Below are positions 43,079 to 51,428 of a stretch of DNA of 64,000 bases, one piece after another (positions within the stretch are counted from its first letter, which is position 1; every line of letters begins with the position of its first letter). This DNA comes from an uncultured Odoribacter sp. (GTDB lineage Bacteria > Bacteroidota > Bacteroidia > Bacteroidales > Marinifilaceae), in NCBI GenBank assembly GCA_944321165.1, contig CALUKE010000005.1:62001-126000 (forward strand), read 5' to 3'. The notes below the pieces were generated by a model. It saw nothing but the letters and a program-made list of their open reading frames with translations. It did no database searches and was not told the origin of the DNA. Made by a program: the position numbers and the translations under genes.

Positions 43079-44809
43079 ATGAATGCAATTAAAAACATTA
43101 CAATAGGCCACACGGAACGGCTTTACAAGCCGGTGGGGTACACCATGCTTGCCAACTTCGTGAATATCGTGCCGTTTTGCCTTTCCATAGAAGCAATACG
43201 CACCATTTTTTATGCCTTCGACGGAAGCGGAAACCCACTTGATACGACCCGCCTGTGGTGGATATTTGGTATGATGGTCATTTATATGCTGGTCATGGCT
43301 TTGGCGGAGCAGGCATCTTACCGTGCCAATTTCAGGGGTGCATACGAAATGAGTGCTTCAGGACGTTTGTCGCTGGCGGAGCACCTGCGGAAACTTTCAC
43401 TGGGCTTTCTGTCAAAACGTGACCCCGGCGATTTATCTTCCATGCTTATTACGGATTTCATGATGGCGGAAACCGGAATCTCGCACCATCTGCCCCAGTT
43501 AATGGGTGCGGTGATTATGCCCATGCTGGCTTTTGCCTCATTGATATGGATAGACTGGAGAATGGCGGTCAGCATGTTTGCCGCCTTACCGTTTGCCTTG
43601 TTCGTCCTGTGGGCAAGCACAAAGACACAACGGAAGTTGAGCGGCAGACAAATCCAGGCGAAGATAAACGCGGGCAACCGATTGGAGGAATATCTGCATG
43701 GCATCCGGGTAATGAAAGCCTACAATCTGTTGGGCGACCGTTTTGTCCGGTTGCGCAATGCCTTTGCCGAGCTTCGTCGTGCTTGCATCCGTCAGGAAGC
43801 CCTGTTAGGACCGTTCGTCCTGTTGAGCATTACGTTGGTACGTTCCGGGCTGACCATGATGGTACTGTGCGGAACTTATCTTCTGTTGGGAGGCGAACTT
43901 TCCATCCTTGTATTCGTATTGTTTCTCGTGGTGGGTTCCCGTGTGTTCGATCCATTGACTTCCGCCCTGACCAATTTTACAGAATTCCGATACTTCTCCA
44001 TTGCCGGAGGGCGCATCCTTTCATTGATGAATGAGCCGGAAATGAAAGGAGAACGGCAATCTCCGATGGCTGGTGACATCCGGTTTGAACACGTATCGTT
44101 TGCCTATCAGGATAAGAAAGTGCTGCACGACATCACTGTCACGCTCCCGAAGAACTCATTGACGGCTCTTGTAGGTCCTTCGGGAAGTGGGAAAAGCACG
44201 GTGATGAAACTTTGCGCCCGTTTCTACGACCCGCAAAAAGGACGCATTTTCTTCAACGGTGTTCCGATGGATGAAATAGCACCCGAAAGCCTGATGAGCC
44301 ATATCTCTATGGTATTCCAAGATGTCTATCTGTTTCAAGATACGATACGCAACAACATACGTTTCGGCAAAACGGATGCGACGGACGAGGAAATCATTGC
44401 CGCCTCCAAAAAAGCCTGTTGCCATGATTTCATTATGCGGTTGCCACAGGGCTATGACACGATGGTGGGGGAAGGAGGTTGCACTTTGTCTGGAGGCGAG
44501 AAGCAACGCATATCCATTGCCCGTGCCATGCTGAAAGATGCGCAAGTCATTCTGTTGGACGAAGCCACTGCTTCACTTGACCCGGAAAATGAAGTAGAGG
44601 TGCAAAAGGCTATCGACTCCTTGATCAAAGGGCGTACCGTTATGGTCATTGCCCACAGACTCAAGACTATCAAGAACGCCGACCGGATAATCGTCTTGGA
44701 TAAAGGGCGGATAAAGGAAGAAGGAACACACGATGAACTTGTCCGTAAAGAAGGACTTTATGCTCATTTGTGGAATATCCAAGAAAGAATTTCCGGGTGG
44801 AAACTATAA
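43079..44809 (+). CDS. ABC half-transporter, YbtP/YbtQ-like (second of the pair)
   Basis: A 576-residue fused permease-ATPase with six hydrophobic helices (first about 300 residues), Walker A GPSGSGKST (about 366-374), signature LSGGEKQRISIARAM, Walker B VILLDEATASLDPENE and switch His in VIAHRLKT. It differs enough from the first half-transporter to suggest a heterodimer rather than recent duplication. The paired arrangement behind a TetR regulator and methyltransferase is consistent with small-molecule transport such as siderophore or porphyrin-like compounds; the substrate is inferred only from family resemblance. Confidence 0.85.
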   Translation: MNAIKNITIGHTERLYKPVGYTMLANFVNIVPFCLSIEAIRTIFYAFDGSGNPLDTTRLWWIFGMMVIYMLVMALAEQASYRANFRGAYEMSASGRLSLAEHLRKLSLGFLSKRDPGDLSSMLITDFMMAETGISHHLPQLMGAVIMPMLAFASLIWIDWRMAVSMFAALPFALFVLWASTKTQRKLSGRQIQAKINAGNRLEEYLHGIRVMKAYNLLGDRFVRLRNAFAELRRACIRQEALLGPFVLLSITLVRSGLTMMVLCGTYLLLGGELSILVFVLFLVVGSRVFDPLTSALTNFTEFRYFSIAGGRILSLMNEPEMKGERQSPMAGDIRFEHVSFAYQDKKVLHDITVTLPKNSLTALVGPSGSGKSTVMKLCARFYDPQKGRIFFNGVPMDEIAPESLMSHISMVFQDVYLFQDTIRNNIRFGKTDATDEEIIAASKKACCHDFIMRLPQGYDTMVGEGGCTLSGGEKQRISIARAMLKDAQVILLDEATASLDPENEVEVQKAIDSLIKGRTVMVIAHRLKTIKNADRIIVLDKGRIKEEGTHDELVRKEGLYAHLWNIQERISGWKL

Positions 44810-44811
44810 AA

Positions 44812-44937
44812 ATGGTAAAAATAACGCAAGATAGTGGATGTCTGGAAAAACCATACAACTTGGCTCCTTTTGGTCCAGATAACATTGACCACTTAGTACG
44901 CATATTTGACTACCCGGGTCCTAGTGTAACGGGGTAA
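44812..44937 (+). CDS. 41-residue frame at the cassette 3' end, probable gene remnant
   Basis: An ATG two bases after the second ABC gene opens a 41-codon frame (MVKITQDSGCLEKPYN to GPSVTG). The start looks like a genuine N-terminus in an operon position, but it ends abruptly and the following 380 bases have no long frame, so a larger gene was probably truncated here by a deletion. Family not recognised. Confidence 0.4.
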   Translation: MVKITQDSGCLEKPYNLAPFGPDNIDHLVRIFDYPGPSVTG

Positions 44938-45320
44938 TAATAAAATCTATACAAATGAATAAAAGAATCAAAAACATTGAACCGGAAGCCTTGCTTCCCG
45001 GATATCTGTTCCGCCTGACATGCAGAGATCCATCGTCATAACCTTGCAGTACCCGTCGTCCAACTGATATGACATGCTTGGGTGTCCCGATAATAGCCGA
45101 TACCATTTTTGACTGCATCATCCACACGGTCCATATCATAGATAAAAGCATGCGTAAGTTAAGGTCTAAGAAAAAATAGATAAATCTAAAAGGGTAAAAT
45201 AAAATGAACCCCTATCATCAGGACTTTAAAGGGTCAATCATATTATAGCCGGTTATAGCCAGGGTGGGCAAATTCTGTTTGGCTTTTTGTTCGTTTACTG
45301 ACAATTTCTGTCCAGTATGT
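44938..45320. other. Decayed tail of the cassette, no supported gene
   Basis: This stretch has only short frames on both strands (for example 28 codons from 44955, MNKRIKNIEPEALL, and 14 codons from 45204). None is recognised. It separates the last ABC gene from the right copy of the 21-bp repeat and is where a lost recombinase gene could have been. Confidence 0.5.
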
Positions 45321-45341
45321 TCCCGGAGGGGAAGGTCATTG
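45321..45341 (+). repeat. Right copy of the 21-bp direct repeat (attR-like)
   Basis: Identical to 39524-39544. It includes the stop codon of the convergent beta-mannosidase gene (TCA at 45336-45338 on the plus strand). The flanking bases on the cassette side differ from the left copy. Confidence 0.85.
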
Positions 45342-45354
45342 AACCTTCTCCTCC
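45325..45354. repeat. Imperfect hairpin at the right repeat: probable original convergent terminator
   Basis: GGAGGGGAAGGT (45325-45336), loop CATTGA, and ACCTTCTCCTCC (45343-45354) form a 12-bp stem with one G-U pair. The left arm and five loop bases are also in the left repeat copy, so the cassette breakpoint falls in the hairpin loop. It overlaps the last codons of the beta-mannosidase gene. Confidence 0.7.
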
Positions 45355-47909
45355 AGGCCGATCCACCGGCAGCGGATTTGTTTTCGCATTTCTTCCGGAG
45401 AAAGCGAACATTGTATTTCTGTCCGGAAAGGAATGCCGGGAATCAGATCCTTGTAATTGTCTGAAAACTGGATGTCTGTTCCTGGAATATAAAACATGAC
45501 ATGGCAGGCCAAACGGTCGGTAGTCGCGGTCAGATAAGTTTTTCCGGCTTCTTCGGAGATCTGGATCCGGATCTGAGGTTGTTTTAGTCTCAGCTCTTTG
45601 GGCAGGGCGAAATATACCGGTTGCTGATCCCATATTTTTTCTCCTTTTTGCAGGGTCAGGATGGCCAGGGTTTCCTCGGGAGCATGGCCTTGCAGCAACT
45701 CGTCCCGAGCATATTCGGCTATTGGCAGGGCCTGGTTGGGACCAGTCTTGAATCTGCCTTGCAAAGTCCGTAGCGTTTTCCCTTCAAAATCGATGATCTG
45801 CAGGGTATAACGACCGGAAATGGAATTCTGCAGATCGTTGACTACCCAAAGCTGCAGACTGTCTGCTGTTTGTTTGGTGGATACGATCACCGGTTTGCAG
45901 GCATCCCGGAGTGCATATTGTGCCGCTTTCCAACGGTGGTAGTAATCGGTGGTCGACCAACTGGCAACGGGCCAGCAGTCATTCAGTTGCCAGGTCAACG
46001 ATCCCATACAATAAGGCATGTAACGACGGTGTGTCTTCATAGCCAGATACATGGCCCTTGCCTGTAATACCTGACTCATATACAGCAACTGTTCGAAATC
46101 TTCCGGTACCTCATAGTACCAGCTCATGTATTCACGGATATGCAGATTACCGATGCCGCTGCGTTGGTGGGCGGTCATGATTTCCGATTCGATGTCATAA
46201 TCTTCCGGAACGGTGTATTTTTGCACGGTCTCAAAATCCGGGAAAGATTGGAATCCGTGTTCGCTGATAAACCGGCCGATGTTGTGTTCGTATTCTTCGA
46301 GTTTGTGTTTTTCGTGCCATACGCCCCAGTAGTGATTGTCTCCCCGGGGTGCCGGGCGTATTTCATGGTCGCCGACATTGGGGCCGGACATGGGAGAGGA
46401 AGGCCAGTAGTCATCTCCGTCCGTATATTGTTCGACTACTTCCGGGAGGATTTGATGGAATACGTCCGTATATGCCTGGAAAATCTGGTCCTGTTCTTCC
46501 TGGGTATATCCTTTTTTCCATCCCCAGCCTCTCCAGGCAGCATCGATTTCGTTGTTGCCGCACCAAAGGGCGATGCAGGGGTGGTTTCTCAAACGGATGA
46601 CGTTGTCGATGGCTTCCTGTTTCACATTTTCCAGGAATTCCGCATTCCCCGGATACATGGCACAGGCAAACATGAAGTCTTGCCAGATCATGATACCATA
46701 ACGGTCGCACAGTTCGTAGAAATAATCGTCTTCGTATATGCCTCCGCCCCAGATCCGGATCATATTCATGTTGGCCCGGGCTGCATCGGTGACCATTTTT
46801 TCATAATCGGAACGACTGATGCGCGGCAGGAATACGTCGTTGGGGATGGCATTGGTTCCTTTGGCGAAAACCGGTACACCGTTCAGTTCGAAGTAGAAGC
46901 TTTCCCCCTGAGCATCGGGACGCCGGATCAATTTCAGAGAACGCAGACCGGTAGTTACCTCCTGACTGGCAATGATTTTTCCGGCTTTTTTCAATTGGAT
47001 ACGGAAAGTATAAAGAGCGGGTTCACCCAGGCCATTGCTCCACCACAAACGGGGATGCTTGATGGTGAACGGCAGATCGATGCTGTTTTCTCCTGCCTGA
47101 CTTTCCAGCGAAGTGCTGGCCAGTGTGCGGTTCTGGTAGAGAATTTCCGCCGAAAGCTTTTCGGACCGGTCGCTCGTGAAGCGGATGGAAGCATTCAGAC
47201 GAGCCAGGGAGCGGTCGACCTGGGGCTGCTGGATAAATACCTGTTCGATCTTGCAATCGTCCCAACCTTCCAGGAAGACCGGACGCCAGATTCCGGAGGT
47301 CACTAAGCGGGGCCCCCAGTCCCAGCCGAAATGGTAGGGAGCTTTCCGACTGAATACGCTGACCCGGTTCGGGCCCATTCCTCCGTTTTCGCTCTGATCG
47401 TTGGAGGCTGGAAGAACCAGTCCGTAGTTTTCCATTTCCTCCAGTCCTTTGAGAACAGGCGAATGGAATCGTATGTGCAAGACATTATCCCCTTCGAGCA
47501 GAAAATCCGAAACTTCGATGCTCCAGGTTCTGAACATATTGTTGGTGGAAAGCAGTGGACGACCGTTTAAGGTGATATCACACCAGGTATCCAGTCCCTG
47601 AAATACGAGTCGTTTGTGTTTTAGGCCGGACAACGTTTCGTTTACCTGAAAATGCAGTTCGTATTCCCAGTCGGTTTTGTCGATCCATTGGAGTTGTTTT
47701 TCATTGTCCCGGAAAAATGGATCTTCGATAATCTGGTTGTCCATCAAATCGGTATGTACGGTGCCCGGAACTTTTGCCGGCATCCATTTTCCGATTCGGT
47801 ATTGTCTGAACTGCCAGTTGTCGCAAAGTTCCTGACGCACAGGGTGGCTGTCCGCAAAGGCAAAATAACTCCAACACAGGAGAAATAAAATCAATATCGG
47901 TTTTTTCAT
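45336..47909 (-). CDS. GH2 beta-mannosidase, secreted
   Basis: An 857-residue glycoside hydrolase family 2 enzyme with a signal peptide (MKKPILILFLLCWSYFAFAD). Sugar-binding domain, Ig-like domain and TIM barrel follow in order. The acid/base Glu lies in ALWCGNNEIDAAWRGWGWK and the nucleophile Glu in GRFISEHGFQSFPDF; WDWGPRLVTSGIWRPVFLE is typical of beta-mannosidases rather than beta-galactosidases. It should remove terminal beta-mannose from N-glycan core or mannan oligosaccharides in the periplasm. The ATG at 47907-47909 fits the signal peptide; upstream codons to 48014 are unlikely. Its stop codon lies in the right cassette repeat. Confidence 0.93.
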   Translation of the reverse strand: MKKPILILFLLCWSYFAFADSHPVRQELCDNWQFRQYRIGKWMPAKVPGTVHTDLMDNQIIEDPFFRDNEKQLQWIDKTDWEYELHFQVNETLSGLKHKRLVFQGLDTWCDITLNGRPLLSTNNMFRTWSIEVSDFLLEGDNVLHIRFHSPVLKGLEEMENYGLVLPASNDQSENGGMGPNRVSVFSRKAPYHFGWDWGPRLVTSGIWRPVFLEGWDDCKIEQVFIQQPQVDRSLARLNASIRFTSDRSEKLSAEILYQNRTLASTSLESQAGENSIDLPFTIKHPRLWWSNGLGEPALYTFRIQLKKAGKIIASQEVTTGLRSLKLIRRPDAQGESFYFELNGVPVFAKGTNAIPNDVFLPRISRSDYEKMVTDAARANMNMIRIWGGGIYEDDYFYELCDRYGIMIWQDFMFACAMYPGNAEFLENVKQEAIDNVIRLRNHPCIALWCGNNEIDAAWRGWGWKKGYTQEEQDQIFQAYTDVFHQILPEVVEQYTDGDDYWPSSPMSGPNVGDHEIRPAPRGDNHYWGVWHEKHKLEEYEHNIGRFISEHGFQSFPDFETVQKYTVPEDYDIESEIMTAHQRSGIGNLHIREYMSWYYEVPEDFEQLLYMSQVLQARAMYLAMKTHRRYMPYCMGSLTWQLNDCWPVASWSTTDYYHRWKAAQYALRDACKPVIVSTKQTADSLQLWVVNDLQNSISGRYTLQIIDFEGKTLRTLQGRFKTGPNQALPIAEYARDELLQGHAPEETLAILTLQKGEKIWDQQPVYFALPKELRLKQPQIRIQISEEAGKTYLTATTDRLACHVMFYIPGTDIQFSDNYKDLIPGIPFRTEIQCSLSPEEMRKQIRCRWIGLEEKVQ

Positions 47910-47996
47910 GGTGTGGTTGAAATAGTGAAACTTGGGCAAATATAGACAGAACTCGTGAAAAAACGACAGAAAAGAGCAGGATAAATGAAAAAAGTC

Positions 47997-48004
47997 TATC
48001 TTTG
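47997..48004 (+). promoter_or_regulatory. Bacteroidota-type -7 box that decides the nfeD start
   Basis: TATCTTTG lies 22 bases before the ATG at 48027 and inside a possible 14-codon upstream extension (from 47985). A transcript from here could not carry the upstream ATG. Confidence 0.55.
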
Positions 48005-48026
48005 TTTTTACCAATTGACGATAAAT

Positions 48027-49412
48027 ATGTGGAAGAAAATCATATTGTTACTGGGGGGAGTTCTTTCACTTTCCCTTCTATGGGCGGCTGAACAGGAAAA
48101 AATAGTCTTTACCGTAGATATCCAGGATGAGATCGGGCCGAAAGTGTGGCGTCTGGCCCGCAAGTCGTTCGATCTGGCCGAGCAGGAAAAGGCCGATTAT
48201 ATCGTGATCCATATGAATACTTATGGCGGTATGGTGGTGTATGCGGATTCTTTGCGGAGCATGATTCTGAATTCGCCGAAACCGGTATGGGTATTTATCG
48301 ATAACAATGCAGCTTCGGCCGGAGCCCTGATTTCGATTGCCTGCGACAAAATTTACATGCGGGAAGGGGCGAATATCGGTGCGGCGACGGTGGTGAATCA
48401 GACCGGAGAGGCGATGCCCGACAAATACCAGTCCTATATGCGTTCCATGATCCGTTCTACGGCGGAGGCTCAAGGGAGGGATACCTTGATACGGGGGAAC
48501 GACACCACTTACCGCTGGAGAAGGGATCCGCACATTGCCGAGGCCATGGTGGATCAGTCGATTTCTATTCCCGGTCTTACGGATAGCGGGAGAGTGGTCA
48601 CTTTTACTTCCCGGGAAGCCATGAAATATGGTTTTTGCGACGGAATGGCCGATAGTATTGAAGATATATTGGGAAAGGAAAAAGTTGAAAATTATACTAT
48701 TAAGAGTTATCAGCCTACTTTTATCGATCAGATTATCGGTTTTTTGATCAGTCCGATCATTCAGGGACTTTTGATCATGGTGATTGTCGGAGGGATTTAT
48801 TTTGAATTGCAGACTCCGGGAGTCGGTTTTCCTTTGGTGGCAGCCTTGACGGCCTGTCTGTTGTATTTTGCTCCCTTGTATCTGGAAGGATTTGCCGGTT
48901 ATTGGGAGATCATTGTCTTTGTCGTAGGGGTGATTTTGCTTTTGCTGGAGATTTTTGCCATTCCGGGTTTCGGTGTTGCCGGGATTTCGGGGATTGTCTT
49001 GATCGTAGTTGCCTTGGTGTTTGCCGGTATCGATCATTTTTCTTTCCGGTTTTTGGGAGATTTCGTTCCCTTTCTGATCCGTTCCCTGTTTGTCGTGATC
49101 AGTGCCTCCCTGCTTTCCCTGCTGTTGAGTATGTGGTTGGCCGCCAAATTGTTGGGGAATCGTCGCTGGGCCTTTGCCTTGCATGCCGAACAGAAAAAAG
49201 AAGACGGTTATGTCGGTGTGGATCTGTCGGTAGGGCAGGAAATCGGAAAACGGGGAGTGGCGGTAACGGATTTGAGACCGGCCGGCAAGGTGGAGGTGGA
49301 AAATGAGATATACGATGCGGTCTCTTTGTTTGGAGAGTATATCGAGAAAGGTACAAAAGTCGTCATAAAAAAATACCAGGCAGGGCAGGTGTATGTGACT
49401 GAAATGGAGTAA
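48027..49412 (+). CDS. NfeD family membrane protein with ClpP-class serine protease domain
   Basis: A 461-residue long-form NfeD protein. After a signal sequence (IILLLGGVLSLSLLWAA) comes a ClpP/SppA-like domain (VIHMNTYGGMVVYADSLR; NNAASAGALISIACDKIYM with the likely catalytic Ser in SAGA; EGANIGAATVV), then four to five membrane helices from about 235 to 375, then a C-terminal OB-fold (VGVDLSVGQEIGKRGVAVTDLRPAG). Known relatives cleave membrane proteins such as stomatin partners; no stomatin (SPFH) gene is adjacent here. Confidence 0.9.
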   Translation: MWKKIILLLGGVLSLSLLWAAEQEKIVFTVDIQDEIGPKVWRLARKSFDLAEQEKADYIVIHMNTYGGMVVYADSLRSMILNSPKPVWVFIDNNAASAGALISIACDKIYMREGANIGAATVVNQTGEAMPDKYQSYMRSMIRSTAEAQGRDTLIRGNDTTYRWRRDPHIAEAMVDQSISIPGLTDSGRVVTFTSREAMKYGFCDGMADSIEDILGKEKVENYTIKSYQPTFIDQIIGFLISPIIQGLLIMVIVGGIYFELQTPGVGFPLVAALTACLLYFAPLYLEGFAGYWEIIVFVVGVILLLLEIFAIPGFGVAGISGIVLIVVALVFAGIDHFSFRFLGDFVPFLIRSLFVVISASLLSLLLSMWLAAKLLGNRRWAFALHAEQKKEDGYVGVDLSVGQEIGKRGVAVTDLRPAGKVEVENEIYDAVSLFGEYIEKGTKVVIKKYQAGQVYVTEME

Positions 49413-49439
49413 TAAAATTCTAAAAAACGATAATATGAA

Positions 49440-49477
49440 AATTTCCTCAAAAGTTTACCGTAACCTTTGAGGAAATT
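49440..49477. terminator. Bidirectional hairpin between nfeD and the KAS III-like gene
   Basis: AATTTCCTCAAA (49440-49451) pairs with TTTGAGGAAATT (49466-49477), with T- and A-rich flanks, between two convergent genes. Confidence 0.75.
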
Positions 49478-49502
49478 GTATGCCGGTTGCTTTTGGTAAT
49501 CC

Positions 49503-50453
49503 TTAAAATTGCAGCAGCATGGCGCCGCAGGAGTAGCCGCCTCCGAAGACGGTGAGGCCGACCAGGTCGCCGGGTTTTACCTTGTCTATATTTTCCGACA
49601 GGGAAATGGCACAACTCGGGCTGCCGGTATTACCCCTTTGTTCAATATTCATCAGAAAACGTTCTTCCGGAATATTGGTTTGTTTGGCAATGGTTTTGAT
49701 GATGCGTTGGTTGGCCTGGTGGGAGGATATCCAATTGAGGTCCTGCACCGTTTTTCCGTAGGTGTGGGTGACTTTTTCCAATGCTTCGACCATGTAGTGG
49801 CAGGCATTGACAAATACATCCCGGCCTTCGGGCATACCGATTCCTCCTTTCTGCGGTCGCAGGTATACGGCTTCGGCGGCTTTGCCGATATGTCCCAGTC
49901 CCTGGGTATAGATATCGACGATTCGAGGATCGTGACCGCTGTAATTCTGGGCAGACACGAAAACGGCAATGGCTCCGTCTCCCCACAGATGACCGCTCTG
50001 AGGATCGGTTTCATTGGCATAGGCTGAGTTGTGTTCGCTGCCGATGACCAGTGCTTTGGTCGCTTTGCCCATGGCAAAATATCCCTGTACAATTTCCATG
50101 GCATTTATAAAAGAGGAACAGGCCGAAGAAACGCTGACGCATTTGGCATGTTCGATGTGATAGCGGCGTTGTACCATGTGTGCCGGTGTGGCGACAGTAT
50201 CATAAGGGGAATAGGTGGCGGCGACGATCAAATCGATTTCCTCCATCGGATAGGGCAGGCTGCTGGCAGCCAGATCAACCGCTTTGATGCCCATGGTGTT
50301 GGTATTTTCCTCTTCTCCTGCTTTGCTGCGATTCTTTATACCGGTTCGGGAATAAATCCAGTCATCATCCAATCCGTTTATTTCTTTAAAATAAGCATTG
50401 GGTACTACAGATTCCGGTAGATAGTGTGTGATTTTGTTGATATACAATTCCAT
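49503..50453 (-). CDS. 3-oxoacyl-ACP synthase III (FabH-like)
   Basis: A 316-residue thiolase-fold condensing enzyme with the complete KAS III triad: Cys112 (SVSSACSSF), His245 (SSHQAN) and Asn275 (RGNTGSPS), at positions matching E. coli FabH. The C-terminal glycine-rich GLTVFGGGYSCGAMLL is present. The ATG at 50451-50453 begins MELYINKITHYLPE; the upstream extension is not homologous. No other fatty-acid gene is adjacent, and a TetR-family regulator lies 72 bases upstream on the same strand, so it may be a second, regulated KAS III for branched or special acyl primers rather than the housekeeping enzyme. That role is inference. Confidence 0.88.
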   Translation of the reverse strand: MELYINKITHYLPESVVPNAYFKEINGLDDDWIYSRTGIKNRSKAGEEENTNTMGIKAVDLAASSLPYPMEEIDLIVAATYSPYDTVATPAHMVQRRYHIEHAKCVSVSSACSSFINAMEIVQGYFAMGKATKALVIGSEHNSAYANETDPQSGHLWGDGAIAVFVSAQNYSGHDPRIVDIYTQGLGHIGKAAEAVYLRPQKGGIGMPEGRDVFVNACHYMVEALEKVTHTYGKTVQDLNWISSHQANQRIIKTIAKQTNIPEERFLMNIEQRGNTGSPSCAISLSENIDKVKPGDLVGLTVFGGGYSCGAMLLQF

Positions 50454-50456
50454 AAA

Positions 50457-50534
50457 CTTAGCATTATATTCTGTTAGCTGTGATCTTAGCATAAAACCCT
50501 GTGCTAACAAGAATTATGCCATATCTTAGCTTTT
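50457..50534. promoter_or_regulatory. Cluster of TTAGC repeats between the TetR and KAS III-like genes
   Basis: TTAGC or its complement GCTAA occurs five times in about 75 bases (50458, 50474, 50486, 50503, 50526). CTTAGCATTATA and CTTAGCATAAAA are near-identical direct copies, and TTAGCA/TGCTAA (50486-50491 and 50502-50507) form an inverted pair. This is a plausible operator region for the TetR protein encoded just upstream. Confidence 0.4.
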
Positions 50535-51113
50535 GTTTAATATTCCGTTAAATAGCAGGTCAACGTATTCACGCAAAGACTGATAATTTCTTTTCCGGTG
50601 GCTAATGATAATAAACGGTTGCTCCAGACTTTTGAACATGATCAGCAATGTCTTGGCAAATGTTTGAGGATTATTGATATTAAAAAGCCCTTGCTCTTTT
50701 CCGTTTTGAAGGATCCTGGTTAGCAGTTGGCGTTCTTTGATATCGATTCCCTTACGCAATTGCTCTACTCGCAAATTATTGAAAATAAAATCATAGCGAA
50801 TGTATTTGTTTTGGCGGACCAGGTTGTCAATAACATTGAAACGGGCCAAAATATATAATTTCAGTTTCCGGTCAGGCGGCAAGGCCGAATCTGCTGCTTT
50901 CTGCAATTTTTCATTGATGTCCCTGACATGATCCTCCACTACATAGTGGTAAATTTCATCTTTGCTCTTGAAATGCATATATAAGGTCCGGCGACTCATG
51001 TTTGCCGCTTGGGCAATGTCATTCATCGTGGCTTTATACACACTCATTTCAGAGAAAAGCGATTTGGCAACATGTATGATTTTATTTTTTGTCCTGCTTA
51101 ATTTCGTTCTCAT
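50526..51113 (-). CDS. TetR-family transcriptional regulator beside the KAS III-like gene
   Basis: A 195-residue regulator with the N-terminal helix-turn-helix KIIHVAKSLFSEMSVYKATMNDIAQAANMSRRTLYMHFKSKDEIYHYV. The C-terminal half resembles TetR_C fatty-acid-type regulators only generally. The ATG at 51111-51113 (MRTKLSRTKN) is preferred to an upstream one at 51146. It is co-directional with the KAS III-like gene 72 bases downstream and could repress it, sensing acyl-CoA or a related ligand; this is inferred from context. Confidence 0.85.
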   Translation of the reverse strand: MRTKLSRTKNKIIHVAKSLFSEMSVYKATMNDIAQAANMSRRTLYMHFKSKDEIYHYVVEDHVRDINEKLQKAADSALPPDRKLKLYILARFNVIDNLVRQNKYIRYDFIFNNLRVEQLRKGIDIKERQLLTRILQNGKEQGLFNINNPQTFAKTLLIMFKSLEQPFIIISHRKRNYQSLREYVDLLFNGILNKS

Positions 51114-51428
51114 ATTTCTGTTTTGCGAGAAAATTGCACAAAACAAAAAATATTGTGCAATTATAGTTATTTTTTACGACATCATCATACAAAGATAGTT
51201 TTTTTTTAAGCATGAAAAAAGATGGATTTGTAAATTGTTAAAAATGAAAACGTTTTCATGGTTTTTGTTTCGTTTTTAATTTGAATGGACCTGATCTGGA
51301 AAAAATGACAAATATCATGTTTTATTGTTTGGCGGCATTCTATCTTTGCGCCCGAATTGAGCAGGGGGGCGTGGGGGATTTTAATGTGTTATTTTCAATG
51401 ATTACGGGTGTAATTTAATGATTTAATT
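51114..51428. other. Intergenic region between divergent TetR and YitT genes
   Basis: This 315-base AT-rich gap contains the TATCTTTG -7 box for yitT (51341-51348) and a G-rich leader (GCAGGGGGGCGTGGGGG, about 51360-51376). No gene or stable aptamer was recognised. Confidence 0.5.
51341..51348 (+). promoter_or_regulatory. Bacteroidota-type -7 box upstream of the YitT gene
   Basis: TATCTTTG followed by GCG, 80 bases before the start codon, which leaves a long leader. No exact -33 TTTG is found at the usual spacing. Confidence 0.5.

Larger units (their letters stand above)
39524..45341. mobile_element. 5.8-kb cassette bounded by a 21-bp direct repeat, without recombinase gene
   Basis: A perfect 21-base direct repeat (39524-39544 and 45321-45341) encloses a TetR gene, a 53-residue peptide, two ABC half-transporters, a frameshifted methyltransferase and a 510-base decayed tail. 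Codon choice inside is less CGG/CCG-rich than in the surrounding genes, which suggests a different origin. No integrase, transposase or mobilisation gene is present, so movement must have depended on a recombinase in trans or on one since lost. The precise repeat in the overlapping 3' ends of two convergent genes is the main evidence for insertion. Confidence 0.72.

Noticed and set aside
44938..45320. Possible insertion-sequence end or recombinase remnant in the cassette tail
   Set aside because: No transposase or integrase motif and no terminal inverted repeats were found; it remains unassigned.
46140..47306. 388-codon plus-strand frame opposite the beta-mannosidase gene
   Set aside because: It is antisense to the GH2 catalytic region with all active-site motifs; it is a coding shadow.
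47985..48026. Upstream ATG for the nfeD gene
   Set aside because: A TATCTTTG promoter box lies inside this extension and the signal peptide begins at the later ATG.
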